Positions 1 through 8,986 of a stretch of 35,344 bases of DNA are shown here, piece after piece (the first letter of the stretch is position 1; each line of letters starts with the position of its first letter). The position numbers were made by a program, and so were the translations under genes. This DNA comes from Oleispira sp963933055. GTDB lineage: Bacteria; Pseudomonadota; Gammaproteobacteria; Pseudomonadales; Oceanobacteraceae. The stretch is from contig CAWVSY010000040.1 of assembly GCA_963933055.1 (NCBI GenBank), forward strand, positions 1 to 35,344, in the 5' to 3' direction. Below the pieces are notes generated by a model. That model did not search any database. It was not told the DNA's origin and saw only the letters and a program-made list of their open reading frames with translations.

Positions 1-1997
1 TAATCAAATAAATTGGGCGTAGGGCATTCTAGAATAGCGCCAATGGTCTGCACGAGTTCACGTTCAGTTACTTTTACGCCTTTTGCTTGTACGCAAGCCG
101 CCAGTGCTTTCATCATACGGCCTTTCACATGAGGGTAAGCTTCAGTGAGCGTATCGAGTGCGATATTAAATGCTTTAAATGACTCAGTTTTTGGTTGAAG
201 TGTTAAATGATCAAATCCAGCCGCATCAGCCGCGATTGCAAAGCTCTCTAAGGCGTCTTCTAACGACTCGTGACCATGATTGGCGACAAAAGAGAGTATT
301 ACCTCAATGTCTGATTTTATTTTCTCTACATTGCCGTGTTTGGCGGTAATGGCCTTCGCCTTACCAAACGCTGGGTTTAGATATTGAAGAATCATGCGAT
401 AGACGCACCATTCAAACAGATCAATCTTGCCATCAGCTTGCACAAGTTTGACTAAAAGTTGTTTGAATTCGGTGTATTGATCGGCTGATAACAGCTTCAA
501 TGCGGGAATGGCTTTCTCAATGATGGCTAAGCGCTTACTGTCTTCTAATCGCCGTGTTGCTTGGGTAAGTTGTTTTACTTGGGTTAATAAATCAGGGCCA
601 CAGTATTGCTCGATTAAATCCAGTTGTTGCTCGTATACAAGGGAGCTATTCGGGGCTAATAATAGGCTGTAACAAAGCGCTCTGGCATTGCCAACATCAT
701 GAGCCGCTGTCGTTAAGACGGCTTCTGCATCGAATGATTCTTGTTGGCTTAAAGACTCGTCATCATCATTCGTAATACCGTCGCTGGTAAAATCAATGGC
801 GGCAGACATCGCGGCAGCGACACCGGTTAACAGCGCTTCCGGACGTATTTTAGCTTTGGATACCAGCTGTGGAGATTCGTCATAGGCTTGTCGTAACGTT
901 TGCGGTTCAATCCATTCGCCATCCCAATGTTTATCAATACGGCGAATACGTTCTTCTAATTTAGGGTGAGTCGCTAAAAATCCAAAATGGCTGGCAAAGC
1001 CGTTGTAAATAGCATTACCAAAAAAAGCATGACTGAATTCTTCACGGCGACTATGACCAATAGCAGAGCCAACACCACCATGGCCAATGACCTTGAGCGC
1101 TTCGGCTATCGCTTGTGGGTCGCGGGTAAATTGAACAGCGCTGGCATCCGCAAGGTATTCGCGTTGACGGCTGACCGCCGCTTGAATCATTTTGCCAAAA
1201 AATACACCGCTATAGCCTAAAATAATAAAACCAAGGCCGATTAAAAAGAGCGGTACTCCGCCTTCTTTTTTATTCGATGATGACGAAAAAATACCGGATG
1301 AAGAACGGCCACGGCTATGAATACTGTGGCGAGCACCGGACTCAAGAATAATTCGCCCTAATAAACCGATGCAAAGAATACCGAAAAGTATGGCGATTAG
1401 GCGCATATTCATACGCATGTCGCCATTAAGGATATGGCTGAATTCATGACCAATAACGCCTTGCAGCTGCAAGCGTGAAAGTTTTGTCAGGCAGCCTTTG
1501 GTTACCCCAATCACCGCATCAGAAGGCTGAAAGCCTGCGGCAAAGGCATTAATCCCTATTTCATCGTCGAGTAAATACACCTGCGGAACGGGCATGCCAG
1601 AGGCAATGGCCATTTCTTCGATGATGTTTAATAGCCGCTTTTCATAAAAATCGTCAGTATTAGGGGATAATAAGCGTCCCCCTAAAGACTCGGCAATAGA
1701 GGAACCACCACTACTCAATTTTACCGCTTTATAGAGGTAAGCAAGCCCTACAAAGCTGCAAACAATGGCAGAAATTATGAACCAGGCTTTCCATGACATG
1801 TAATGAAAAATATCGAGTAAAGAGGGATCTCGAATGGAGTGATTACCGAGTTCAGGAAAAATACCTGGGTTGCCCCAGAGAAAACCTGCGACCAACAAGT
1901 TGGTGAGAAAAATAAGCGTTAATAGTGCTAAGACAAATAATAGAACCAGTTGCCTTGTGCGTTTTCGCGCTTGATCTTGGTGGCCAAAAAAATCCAT
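1..1997 (-). CDS. M48 family (HtpX-like) zinc metallopeptidase with long C-terminal extension, partial
   Basis: Membrane-bound zinc protease, open from the ATG at 1997 to the window edge, so its C-terminus is missing (at least 665 codons). The N-terminus has a hydrophobic segment (about residues 17-38) and a second one (about 60-78). The zinc motif HEFSH is at residues 184-188 (1434-1448). A downstream stretch around EYLADASAV supplies the expected third ligand region of M48 enzymes. The protein is much longer than HtpX (about 290 residues). The extension from about residue 495 contains an ADGKIDLFEW segment resembling TerB/DjlA-type helical domains; that domain call is tentative. The start codon overlaps the lemA stop (TAATG), so translation is probably coupled. 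LemA and M48 peptidases are often neighbours. The substrate is unknown; envelope protein quality control is the likely role. Confidence 0.85.
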   Translation of the reverse strand, partial: MDFFGHQDQARKRTRQLVLLFVLALLTLIFLTNLLVAGFLWGNPGIFPELGNHSIRDPSLLDIFHYMSWKAWFIISAIVCSFVGLAYLYKAVKLSSGGSSIAESLGGRLLSPNTDDFYEKRLLNIIEEMAIASGMPVPQVYLLDDEIGINAFAAGFQPSDAVIGVTKGCLTKLSRLQLQGVIGHEFSHILNGDMRMNMRLIAILFGILCIGLLGRIILESGARHSIHSRGRSSSGIFSSSSNKKEGGVPLFLIGLGFIILGYSGVFFGKMIQAAVSRQREYLADASAVQFTRDPQAIAEALKVIGHGGVGSAIGHSRREEFSHAFFGNAIYNGFASHFGFLATHPKLEERIRRIDKHWDGEWIEPQTLRQAYDESPQLVSKAKIRPEALLTGVAAAMSAAIDFTSDGITNDDDESLSQQESFDAEAVLTTAAHDVGNARALCYSLLLAPNSSLVYEQQLDLIEQYCGPDLLTQVKQLTQATRRLEDSKRLAIIEKAIPALKLLSADQYTEFKQLLVKLVQADGKIDLFEWCVYRMILQYLNPAFGKAKAITAKHGNVEKIKSDIEVILSFVANHGHESLEDALESFAIAADAAGFDHLTLQPKTESFKAFNIALDTLTEAYPHVKGRMMKALAACVQAKGVKVTERELVQTIGAILECPTPNLFD

Positions 1998-2593
1998 TAA
2001 AAACTAACTTTAGGAGCAGTTTGTATTTGAAGGCTATCTTCAAACTCTAATAAAGTAGCATCTTGAGTATGGCCAAATTTATTAGCAAAGAAAATCGGCG
2101 GAAAAGACTGGCGGAACGTATTATAAGCCGTTACAGCATCGTTAAATGCTTGGCGAGCAAAAGCGACCTTGTTTTCAGTGCTGGTTAATTCTTCCGTTAA
2201 TTGCATCATATTGGTATTAGCTTTCAGCTCTGGATACGCTTCTACTGTTACATTAAAGCGGCTCATTGCTCCCGCTAATGCACCTTCAGCACCGGCAAGT
2301 TTTCCCATCGCTGCGGCACTAGAAGGATTGCTGGCAACAGCTTTTAAACCTGCCATTGCTTCGTTGCGCGCTTCGACGACGGCCGTTAATGTTTCAGACT
2401 CGTGCTTTAAATACGCCTTAGCCGTTTCGACTAAATTTGGAATGAGGTCATAGCGACGCTTTAGTTGCACTTCTATTTGTGAAAAACCATTCTCATAGCG
2501 ATTTTTTAGCGTTACTAAGTTGTTATAAATGCTGATGATATAAAATATCAAAGCAGCAATAACAACCAAGGTGATGATTGTTGATATTTCCAT
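1997..2593 (-). CDS. lemA: LemA family protein
   Basis: 198-residue LemA-family protein: one N-terminal membrane segment (about residues 4-22), then a helical periplasmic domain with the family stretch around NRYENGFSQIEVQLKRRYDL and a following NLVETAKAYLKHE segment. The biochemical role of LemA proteins is not settled; they are commonly encoded beside M48 or TPM-domain proteins. A good GGAG ribosome-binding site precedes the ATG at 2593. The gene lies 21 bases after ydbL and its stop overlaps the start of the M48 peptidase, so it is probably part of the ydbH operon. The family call is firm; function is inferred only from context. Confidence 0.93.
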   Translation of the reverse strand: MEISTIITLVVIAALIFYIISIYNNLVTLKNRYENGFSQIEVQLKRRYDLIPNLVETAKAYLKHESETLTAVVEARNEAMAGLKAVASNPSSAAAMGKLAGAEGALAGAMSRFNVTVEAYPELKANTNMMQLTEELTSTENKVAFARQAFNDAVTAYNTFRQSFPPIFFANKFGHTQDATLLEFEDSLQIQTAPKVSF

Positions 2594-2614
2594 GGGTGAA
2601 TCTCCTAATTAAGC

Positions 2615-2941
2615 TTACTTTTTATTCCACTTACCATTGATGTCTTTATAGAACTGGCCGGTGGATAATTTTTCTGTAATTTTCTCGCCAGCAATTTTCT
2701 CGATTTTTTCAATCGCAATGTTTTGTTCGTTTGCGATTGCTTGATATTTGGCTTTGCGCTTGGTATTCACTTCTTCCATTACCGCTTTAGCATCGGCATT
2801 ACCACGGGGTGTTATTTCCACATAGCCGCTGGCATTCTCACCCAGCATGCCTTTTTCGCGGGCTTCGTCTAAAGTGAGGGCAAAAGATAATTGGCTAGCG
2901 ACTAACAAGGTAGCGGCTATAAATAACGTTTTAATATTCAT
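2615..2941 (-). CDS. ydbL: YdbL family periplasmic protein (DUF1318)
   Basis: 108-residue secreted protein with a cleavable signal peptide (hydrophobic residues 5-21, SFA-type end) and the DUF1318 features: EAREKGMLGENASGYVE, then a charged helix with NTKRKAKYQAIA and a C-terminal GQFYKDINGKW. The length equals E. coli YdbL. In E. coli YdbL works with YdbH and YnbE, where it is proposed to keep YnbE from multimerising improperly. Here it directly follows ynbE, as in enterics, and precedes lemA by 21 bases. The ribosome-binding site AAGGA lies upstream of the ATG at 2941. Confidence 0.92.
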   Translation of the reverse strand: MNIKTLFIAATLLVASQLSFALTLDEAREKGMLGENASGYVEITPRGNADAKAVMEEVNTKRKAKYQAIANEQNIAIEKIEKIAGEKITEKLSTGQFYKDINGKWNKK

Positions 2942-2964
2942 GCTATGTTCCTTATGAGTAAATG

Positions 2965-3141
2965 CTAAAAAATATCGTCTTCTTGTTTGAATAAATCATC
3001 GAGTTCTTTTTCAACTTTCACTCGAACTTCGTGCTCAATTTTAACATTGAGATTAATGGTAATGGGTTTATCGGGTGCTGCTACTTTTACGGTGCAGGCA
3101 CTCATTATCAGCAATGCTGGTAATAGGGCGATGATTTTCAT
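2965..3141 (-). CDS. ynbE: YnbE family outer-membrane lipoprotein
   Basis: 58-residue lipoprotein. The ATG at 3141 is preceded by GAGGG. The signal peptide ends in a lipobox with the lipidated Cys at residue 16 (MSAC). The mature part carries the YnbE hallmark KPITINLNVKIEHEVRVKV, followed by an acidic tail. In E. coli YnbE is an outer-membrane lipoprotein that pairs, through beta-strand augmentation, with the C-terminus of YdbH to complete a bridge between the two membranes. The gene sits between ydbH and ydbL with short gaps, the order known from enterics. Confidence 0.93.
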   Translation of the reverse strand: MKIIALLPALLIMSACTVKVAAPDKPITINLNVKIEHEVRVKVEKELDDLFKQEDDIF

Positions 3142-3199
3142 GGTATTCCCTCTGTTTAACTACGTATTTGTAGCGAGTATTCATACTGCTACTTTTGCA

Positions 3200-6115
3200 T
3201 TATTGGTACTTATTCTCAAGTTTTTGCACGATATCATTGCTGATCCGTAAGCTCTCAAGTAAGTCGAGCAAGTTGTAATCTAAATTTAAGTTTAAATGGG
3301 TCGCTTGGCCATCAAAAAATTCTGGATTCTTTCCTTGGAACTGCAAACCGAGTCTTAGTTCGCCATTGGGTTGGTAAGTGACGTTTGTTTGTAATTTATC
3401 ATAATGAAAATCTTCTAATGCTTGCATGACGAGGCCGACACTCGGGTCGCTACCTTTTAATGCTGAGGATACGTCGTTATTATAATTAATGACCCCCCCT
3501 GGGGCGCGAGCATATAACGATCCCGCAGGAACCTGTGGTCCTTCTGGTAATAATATAATCGGTAGTACACCATCTAATGTTCCCGTAGCGCTGATGCTGG
3601 ATTTTGCTTCTAACTCGGCTAATTGGCTAACCTGTAAACCTTCAATCTCAATACCAAAAGCGTTTATTTCTTGGCTAGTATCAAAGCGAATTAAGGGTAC
3701 CTTCACGCGGCCGCCTAAAACATCGCTATGCATCTCTTCGATTACGATAAGCGCTTTACTAAAATCTGGCTCGATCGTTGTGGTACTGCGTGCCAAGATA
3801 TTACTAACATTGATACCCGGGTTGATGCTATTGGCTGAAATCTGGCTAACAACTTTGAAACTTTGATAAAAAGGGCGGCGTATGGCCATTTGGAAATCGA
3901 CATCGTCCCAAGCTGTCGTATTATTATAAATACCGGCTAAATCGTCGACGCGCAGCATGATATCTGGCTGCCAACGCCACGCGATACTGTCATCATCAAA
4001 AATATCTTCTTGATATTGCTGCCATTGAATCCAACCTTGAGCTGAAAGCGTGCCTCCTAATAACTGAGCTTGAGTTAGGTTCATCATTTGCGCTAAGCCG
4101 AGCTCCTGCCATTCTAAATTAAGATTGTTTAAATATAATTGTGCCGCGCCTTTTTGTTTGCCAGAAAAATCATGTTGTGCATGTAAAGAAAGATCTAAGC
4201 GTTTATTCAGTCCTGTTATTTTTGCTTCAGTGCGCATTTTAGCGTGTTGAAAATCAAGTGAGTTCAACTGAAAATCGCCCGAAAATTCGAAGGCCGGTAA
4301 TGGCCATTGCTGCCATTGGCTTGCCGTATTATTGATTTTCCATTCACATGCGAGTGGTAAGTTTTTGAGCGCACCATTGCTGCGCAGTTGTGGAGAATAT
4401 TGTAATTTTAACCAATCGAAAGCACAGCTTAAGCTTGCTTGATCAAGTATTAATGATTTATTGTGAAGACTATTTTTTTTCAGTTTGTTCTGCTCAACCC
4501 AAGACACGTCATTAACTAAAAGGCTAAAGGCTTTGGCATTGGTTAATTCAGCATTGATTCCCTTCAGTTGCCAATCAGGTAGTAATTGCCAATGAATTTG
4601 AGAGAGTTCACCCGTGGCAAGAGAGGCTGGTAATGTTTCGTTATAGTTTGTTTTACCGTTTAAGCCAAAAGGAAGGTTCATTTGCCAATGCCAAAAATCA
4701 TCGCCTGTTATTGTCGGATTTTTTTCAGCACTAAAAACGATATCTCCAGAGGTCGTATTATGAAAACGTGGCCAATTTTTATTATTTTGTTGTAGGCTTG
4801 CTTGTATATTATTACGGAAATTTAAGGTTGATCCTAGCTCAGAACTGTTTGCAAAATCACCGCTGATATCCCATTGAATTTTGCTGTCTATATTTTTTGC
4901 TTGTAAGCGTTGCTCAACCTTTCCTTTCCATAAGCAATTTATATCCATCTTGTCATTCAGCATGCAGTCGATTATTAATGGTTGATTAAGTTGTTGCTGT
5001 AATTTCACGGCCAACGCATTTTTAGAAAACGTTATCCCTTCGAAATCGAGATTGTTAATCGTTAGTTGGCCTGTTTTATTTGTCTGTTGATCATCGCCAG
5101 TATTAAAATTAATAACAGAATCAAATAGTACGTTTGCATCACTTAATAGCGCGGGTGTTTTTTTATTAGCGGATGCTAGATTAAAATCATTTATCTTGAT
5201 CTGGAATAGGCCTTCGCCAGAGGTGTATTGCAGAATGTCATTGGGGTTGTTGATTAATTTAGGCAAGTTAAGTTCTTGGCTCCAAACTTGAATGGCCGTT
5301 TTTGCTAATAATGTTGATGACCCCGCATCGTTATTAATCAAGGATAGCCAGGTTTGAATATCAGCACTTTGCTGAACAGAAAGTGACATTGTTTTATGAT
5401 TTTTATTATCAGTATTCTCTAACCACTGGCCTTGCAATATGAAAATGGGAGCGGCGGATTTTTTACTGCTGATAGTTGCCAGTAATGCGCCTTGATTATT
5501 AAAGCTTAGCTGCTGGTTTAGGGGCTCATTTAAGAATATTAAATCGGTGGTCGAATGCAAGCTTAGCTGTTCTCTATCGACCTTTAGCTGACCATTAAAT
5601 ATTGCTTTTGGATGATGTACTGACAACTGCTCTACCATTAATGTATTCATGGGTAAGCGAGCAAAGATCTCTTTTGCGCTGGGTAAGATGATTGCGTCAA
5701 GTTCCATTTTTTCTGGTTCGATTGTTTTCGCTTTAACGTTGACTACGTTAAGGCCCGCCCTTTTTTCGACGACCAGTTTTTGATCGGGAATGACTAAAGC
5801 AAGCTGTTCTATATGAAGGCTATTAACTTGTCCGGTGATTAATTTAAATGGGTTGTAGCGTAGATCGAGTTTCTGTAATGAAAATTTTTCGAGGGCAATA
5901 TCTGAATGAGTAGAGCTTGAGAAGGATAGCTTATTGAGGGTTAGTTGATACCAGCTAACGTGACTGACATCGATCTCTATCTGCTCAAATTTGGCTTGCT
6001 TTAATGCCCAAGGTACTAGGCTATTTAAGGCTGGCTTTGCGAGGTTTGGCAGAAAAATGATTACCAGTAATAATGTCATGGCACTCATTAATAGTGCTTT
6101 AACCCATGATCTCAT
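3200..6115 (-). CDS. ydbH: YdbH, AsmA-like intermembrane bridge protein
   Basis: 971-residue protein with one N-terminal membrane helix (about residues 8-27) and a long beta-rich periplasmic part, as in the AsmA-like/bridge-like family. YdbH, TamB and YhdP are partly redundant in moving phospholipids from the inner to the outer membrane in E. coli. It is somewhat longer than E. coli YdbH (about 880). The C-terminal region with GGVINYNND and NLNLDYNLLDLLESLRI matches the conserved YdbH C-terminus that meets YnbE. It is the first gene of the proposed ydbH-ynbE-ydbL-lemA-M48 operon. AAGGAG lies ten bases before the ATG at 6115. Many AT-rich codons and low conservation in the middle are normal for this family. 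Confidence 0.9.
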   Translation of the reverse strand: MRSWVKALLMSAMTLLLVIIFLPNLAKPALNSLVPWALKQAKFEQIEIDVSHVSWYQLTLNKLSFSSSTHSDIALEKFSLQKLDLRYNPFKLITGQVNSLHIEQLALVIPDQKLVVEKRAGLNVVNVKAKTIEPEKMELDAIILPSAKEIFARLPMNTLMVEQLSVHHPKAIFNGQLKVDREQLSLHSTTDLIFLNEPLNQQLSFNNQGALLATISSKKSAAPIFILQGQWLENTDNKNHKTMSLSVQQSADIQTWLSLINNDAGSSTLLAKTAIQVWSQELNLPKLINNPNDILQYTSGEGLFQIKINDFNLASANKKTPALLSDANVLFDSVINFNTGDDQQTNKTGQLTINNLDFEGITFSKNALAVKLQQQLNQPLIIDCMLNDKMDINCLWKGKVEQRLQAKNIDSKIQWDISGDFANSSELGSTLNFRNNIQASLQQNNKNWPRFHNTTSGDIVFSAEKNPTITGDDFWHWQMNLPFGLNGKTNYNETLPASLATGELSQIHWQLLPDWQLKGINAELTNAKAFSLLVNDVSWVEQNKLKKNSLHNKSLILDQASLSCAFDWLKLQYSPQLRSNGALKNLPLACEWKINNTASQWQQWPLPAFEFSGDFQLNSLDFQHAKMRTEAKITGLNKRLDLSLHAQHDFSGKQKGAAQLYLNNLNLEWQELGLAQMMNLTQAQLLGGTLSAQGWIQWQQYQEDIFDDDSIAWRWQPDIMLRVDDLAGIYNNTTAWDDVDFQMAIRRPFYQSFKVVSQISANSINPGINVSNILARSTTTIEPDFSKALIVIEEMHSDVLGGRVKVPLIRFDTSQEINAFGIEIEGLQVSQLAELEAKSSISATGTLDGVLPIILLPEGPQVPAGSLYARAPGGVINYNNDVSSALKGSDPSVGLVMQALEDFHYDKLQTNVTYQPNGELRLGLQFQGKNPEFFDGQATHLNLNLDYNLLDLLESLRISNDIVQKLENKYQ

Positions 6116-6222
6116 TTTCTGTCAGCTCCTTGCGTTAGGGATTGAGTAGCGCATTTAAAATAATGACTGAATACCGCTGATTGAGTGAGGGCATTCAGCA
6201 TTATTTTACGTTAAAGCCGTGG

Positions 6223-6933
6223 CTAGCGTGCTTTAATTTTTTTAACACCTTCTTGTGTCGCTAGTAGCAATGTATCTGCTGGACGTGCTGCAAATAAACC
6301 ATTAGTGACGACACCAGTAATCTGGTTTACATGGCTTTCAAGTTCAGTCGGGGCCGTATTTGAGCCTGGCTTCATTTGAAAATGATGCACATCTAGAATG
6401 ATATTGCCGTTATCGGTAGTGAATCCTGTACGTAATACCGGGTCACCTCCAAGCTTCACCATTTCGCGGGCCACATAGCTGCGTGCCATTGGAATGACTT
6501 CAACGGGTAGTGGGAATTTACCCATAATATCGACTAGCTTACTTTCATCCGCCACACAGACAAATTCTTTGGCCACTGCCGCGACAATTTTCTCACGGGT
6601 TAATGCACCACCACCGCCTTTAATCATTTCTAATTGATGGTTAATTTCGTCTGCGCCATCAATATAAAACTCAAGCTCAACTACTGAGTTTAGATCGTAT
6701 ACTGGAATGCCATGGTTTTTAAGGCGCTCAGCGGTTGCTTCAGAGCTTGCAACGGCACCATCGAATAAATGTTTAAATTCGGCGAGTGCATCAATAAAAC
6801 AGTTGGCTGTCGATCCCGTGCCGACACCAATAATAGAATCGCTTTCTAAATGCGGCTTAATATAATCAGCGGCGGCTTTGCCGACAGCGGCTTTCAGTTG
6901 GTCAGAAGTTAATACATTCGCAGATGAGGACAT
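6223..6933 (-). CDS. rpiA: Ribose-5-phosphate isomerase A
   Basis: 236 residues. Interconverts ribose 5-phosphate and ribulose 5-phosphate in the non-oxidative pentose phosphate pathway, in the cytoplasm. The phosphate-binding loop GVGTGST is at residues 36-42, the catalytic IDGADE at 91-96 and KGGGGALTREK at 105-115, all intact. Slightly longer than E. coli RpiA (219) because of an N-terminal extension. Divergently transcribed from ilvA with a 115-base gap, the same pairing found in Pseudomonas. Confidence 0.97.
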   Translation of the reverse strand: MSSSANVLTSDQLKAAVGKAAADYIKPHLESDSIIGVGTGSTANCFIDALAEFKHLFDGAVASSEATAERLKNHGIPVYDLNSVVELEFYIDGADEINHQLEMIKGGGGALTREKIVAAVAKEFVCVADESKLVDIMGKFPLPVEVIPMARSYVAREMVKLGGDPVLRTGFTTDNGNIILDVHHFQMKPGSNTAPTELESHVNQITGVVTNGLFAARPADTLLLATQEGVKKIKAR

Positions 6934-7048
6934 GTCTGGGCTCTAATCGATTCGGTTAAATGAGTGTTGAAATAATAGATAACACGCAAGCATTATAAAT
7001 CCTTATTCGCTACAATGCTTGTTTTCATACACTAAAAAAGTATAGATC

Positions 7049-8608
7049 ATGACTGCCCGAGCTTCTGCTAATCCAGGTCCTAAGTTATTAGACCAATATA
7101 TCAAGAAAATTCTGTCGGCTAACGTTTATGACGTTGCGATTGAGTCGCCTTTGCATATTGCTCCCTTTCTCTCGGAGCGTTTGGGTAACAATATTTGGGT
7201 GAAGCGTGAAGATAAGCAGCCGGTCTATTCTTTTAAGATTCGTGGCGCTTATAACAAGGTTGTTCAGTTATCGGATAAAGAGAAAGCGGCGGGTGTGGTT
7301 GCGGCGTCAGCGGGTAATCACGCTCAAGGCTTGGCATTAGCATCGAAAGAACTGGGTATCAAAGCGACCATCGTTATGCCACGCACAACGCCGGATATTA
7401 AAGTTAAATCTTGTAAGGCCCGTGGTGCCAAGGTGGTATTGCATGGCGATACCTTTGATGAAGCTTTTGCCTACTCGCAAAAGTTGGTAGAGGAAAAAGG
7501 CTTCACCTATATTCATCCATATGATGATCCTGAGGTGATTGCAGGTCAGGGTACGATTGGCATGGAAATTCTGCGTCAATTGAACGATCCCATTGATGCT
7601 ATTTTTGTTCCCGTCGGTGGTGGTGGCATCATTGCGGGTATTGCTGCGTATGTGAAATTTTTACGCCCTGAGATAAAAATTATTGGTGTGGAGTCGACAG
7701 AGTCTGCTTGTTTGCATGCGGCCCTAGCAGCAGGTCGTCGTGTAACATTGCCAGCTGTTGGTATTTTTGCTGATGGTGTGGCGGTTGCTCAGATCGGTAA
7801 AAATACGTGGGATATTGCTCGTCATTATGTCGATGAAGTGATTACTTGCTCACCTGATGAGTTATGTGCAGCAATTAAAGACATCTTTGATGATACCCGT
7901 GCAGTCTGCGAACCGGCTGGTGCATTAGGGGTTGCGGGTATGAAGAAATATGTTGAGCGTGAAGGCATTAAGGGAGCGAATTTAGTCTCTATCTTGAGTG
8001 GCGCTAACGTTAATTTCGACCGTTTACGTTATATTTCAGAAGTGGCTGAAATTGGCGAAGGCCGTGAGGCGATTCTTGCGGTAACAATTCCAGAGCGCCC
8101 AGGCAGCTTTCAGCAATTTTGCAGCTTATTGGGTAAACGTCCCATTACTGAGTTTAATTATCGTTATCGGGATGACAGTTCAGCTCAGATTTATGTTGGC
8201 GTCAAAGTCGGTGCAGAGAAAGATGCACGCCAGCAGCTATTAACTGAGTTGGCTGAGAAAGAATATCCTGTTTTGGATTTAACTGAAGATGAGGTATCAA
8301 AATACCATATTCGTCATATGGTTGGTGGCCATGCTCCAGATTCAGTGAATGATGAGCTGTTGTATCGTTTTGAGTTTCCAGAACGCCCAGGTGCGCTATT
8401 GCAGTTTTTGAAATCCTTGGGTAAGAAATTTAATATCTCTCTTTTCCATTACCGTAATCATGGCGCGGCAAATGGTCGAGTATTAATTGGCTTGCAGGTT
8501 CCTAAGGACAATCGACAGCATAAAGAGCTGGAAGGCTATTTGATTGAATTGGGTTATACCTACTGGAATGAGTCTGATAACCCAGCGTATCAGTTGTTTT
8601 TACGCTAG
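7049..8608 (+). CDS. ilvA: Threonine ammonia-lyase, biosynthetic
   Basis: 519 residues. PLP enzyme that deaminates threonine to 2-oxobutanoate, the first committed step of isoleucine synthesis. The PLP lysine is K63 in SFKIRGAYNK, and the glycine-rich phosphate loop GGGG is at 189-192. Two C-terminal ACT-like regulatory domains follow, each opening with an ERPG motif (about residues 345 and 440). This full-length form is the allosteric biosynthetic enzyme, inhibited by isoleucine, rather than the short catabolic TdcB. The ribosome-binding site before the ATG is weak. No leader peptide attenuator is visible in the 115-base gap to rpiA. A strong terminator follows. Confidence 0.97.
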   Translation: MTARASANPGPKLLDQYIKKILSANVYDVAIESPLHIAPFLSERLGNNIWVKREDKQPVYSFKIRGAYNKVVQLSDKEKAAGVVAASAGNHAQGLALASKELGIKATIVMPRTTPDIKVKSCKARGAKVVLHGDTFDEAFAYSQKLVEEKGFTYIHPYDDPEVIAGQGTIGMEILRQLNDPIDAIFVPVGGGGIIAGIAAYVKFLRPEIKIIGVESTESACLHAALAAGRRVTLPAVGIFADGVAVAQIGKNTWDIARHYVDEVITCSPDELCAAIKDIFDDTRAVCEPAGALGVAGMKKYVEREGIKGANLVSILSGANVNFDRLRYISEVAEIGEGREAILAVTIPERPGSFQQFCSLLGKRPITEFNYRYRDDSSAQIYVGVKVGAEKDARQQLLTELAEKEYPVLDLTEDEVSKYHIRHMVGGHAPDSVNDELLYRFEFPERPGALLQFLKSLGKKFNISLFHYRNHGAANGRVLIGLQVPKDNRQHKELEGYLIELGYTYWNESDNPAYQLFLR

Positions 8609-8617
8609 CTTATCTAA

Positions 8618-8647
8618 AAAAGGCTAACGGGTTTTCGTTAGCCTTTT
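8618..8647. terminator. Bidirectional Rho-independent terminator
   Basis: Perfect 12-bp stem (AAAAGGCTAACG at 8618-8629 with its complement at 8636-8647) and a 6-base loop. A/T runs at the stem base serve both directions: ilvA from the left and the small lipoprotein gene from the right. Confidence 0.9.
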
Positions 8648-8657
8648 GAGCACTTTC

Positions 8658-8882
8658 TTAAGCTTGAGTTATTTTTTCGTAACTCTCTTTCGCTTTTTTC
8701 ATGCACGCTTTTTTAGCATCTTCGTCTGACATAGTCTTTTTATAATCTTTCAAGCAAGATTGATACAGAGGCTGAACTTCATCTAACATCTCTTTATTCA
8801 GCATGTCTTTTGACAGGCCCTGATTGGCACAAGCGGTTACAGTTAATATTGCGGCAAGTGCTAGTAGTAGTTTTGGCATCAT
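8658..8882 (-). CDS. Small predicted lipoprotein, function unknown
   Basis: 74 residues starting with ATG ATG (8882 or 8879), with GGAA upstream. The signal sequence ends in TVTAC, giving lipidated Cys18. The mature part is short, charged and helical, with two more cysteines (in YQSCLKDY and KKACMKKA) about 17 residues apart that could form a disulfide in the periplasm. I do not recognise a named family. It ends ten bases from the shared terminator and is probably monocistronic. Confidence 0.75.
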   Translation of the reverse strand: MMPKLLLALAAILTVTACANQGLSKDMLNKEMLDEVQPLYQSCLKDYKKTMSDEDAKKACMKKAKESYEKITQA

Positions 8883-8986
8883 GGTTCCATCTTTGGGGTC
8901 ATTATCAGGGGGTATGTTAATTCTAAACTTTCGCTGAAGATAGCGGTTGCGAAATTTTTAAGTATTAATTGATACCATTTTACATT

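Noticed and set aside
6205..6235. TTAAAGC/GCTTTAA inverted repeat at the end of rpiA as a terminator
   Set aside because: Only seven base pairs, a 12-base loop and no U run on the rpiA transcript strand.
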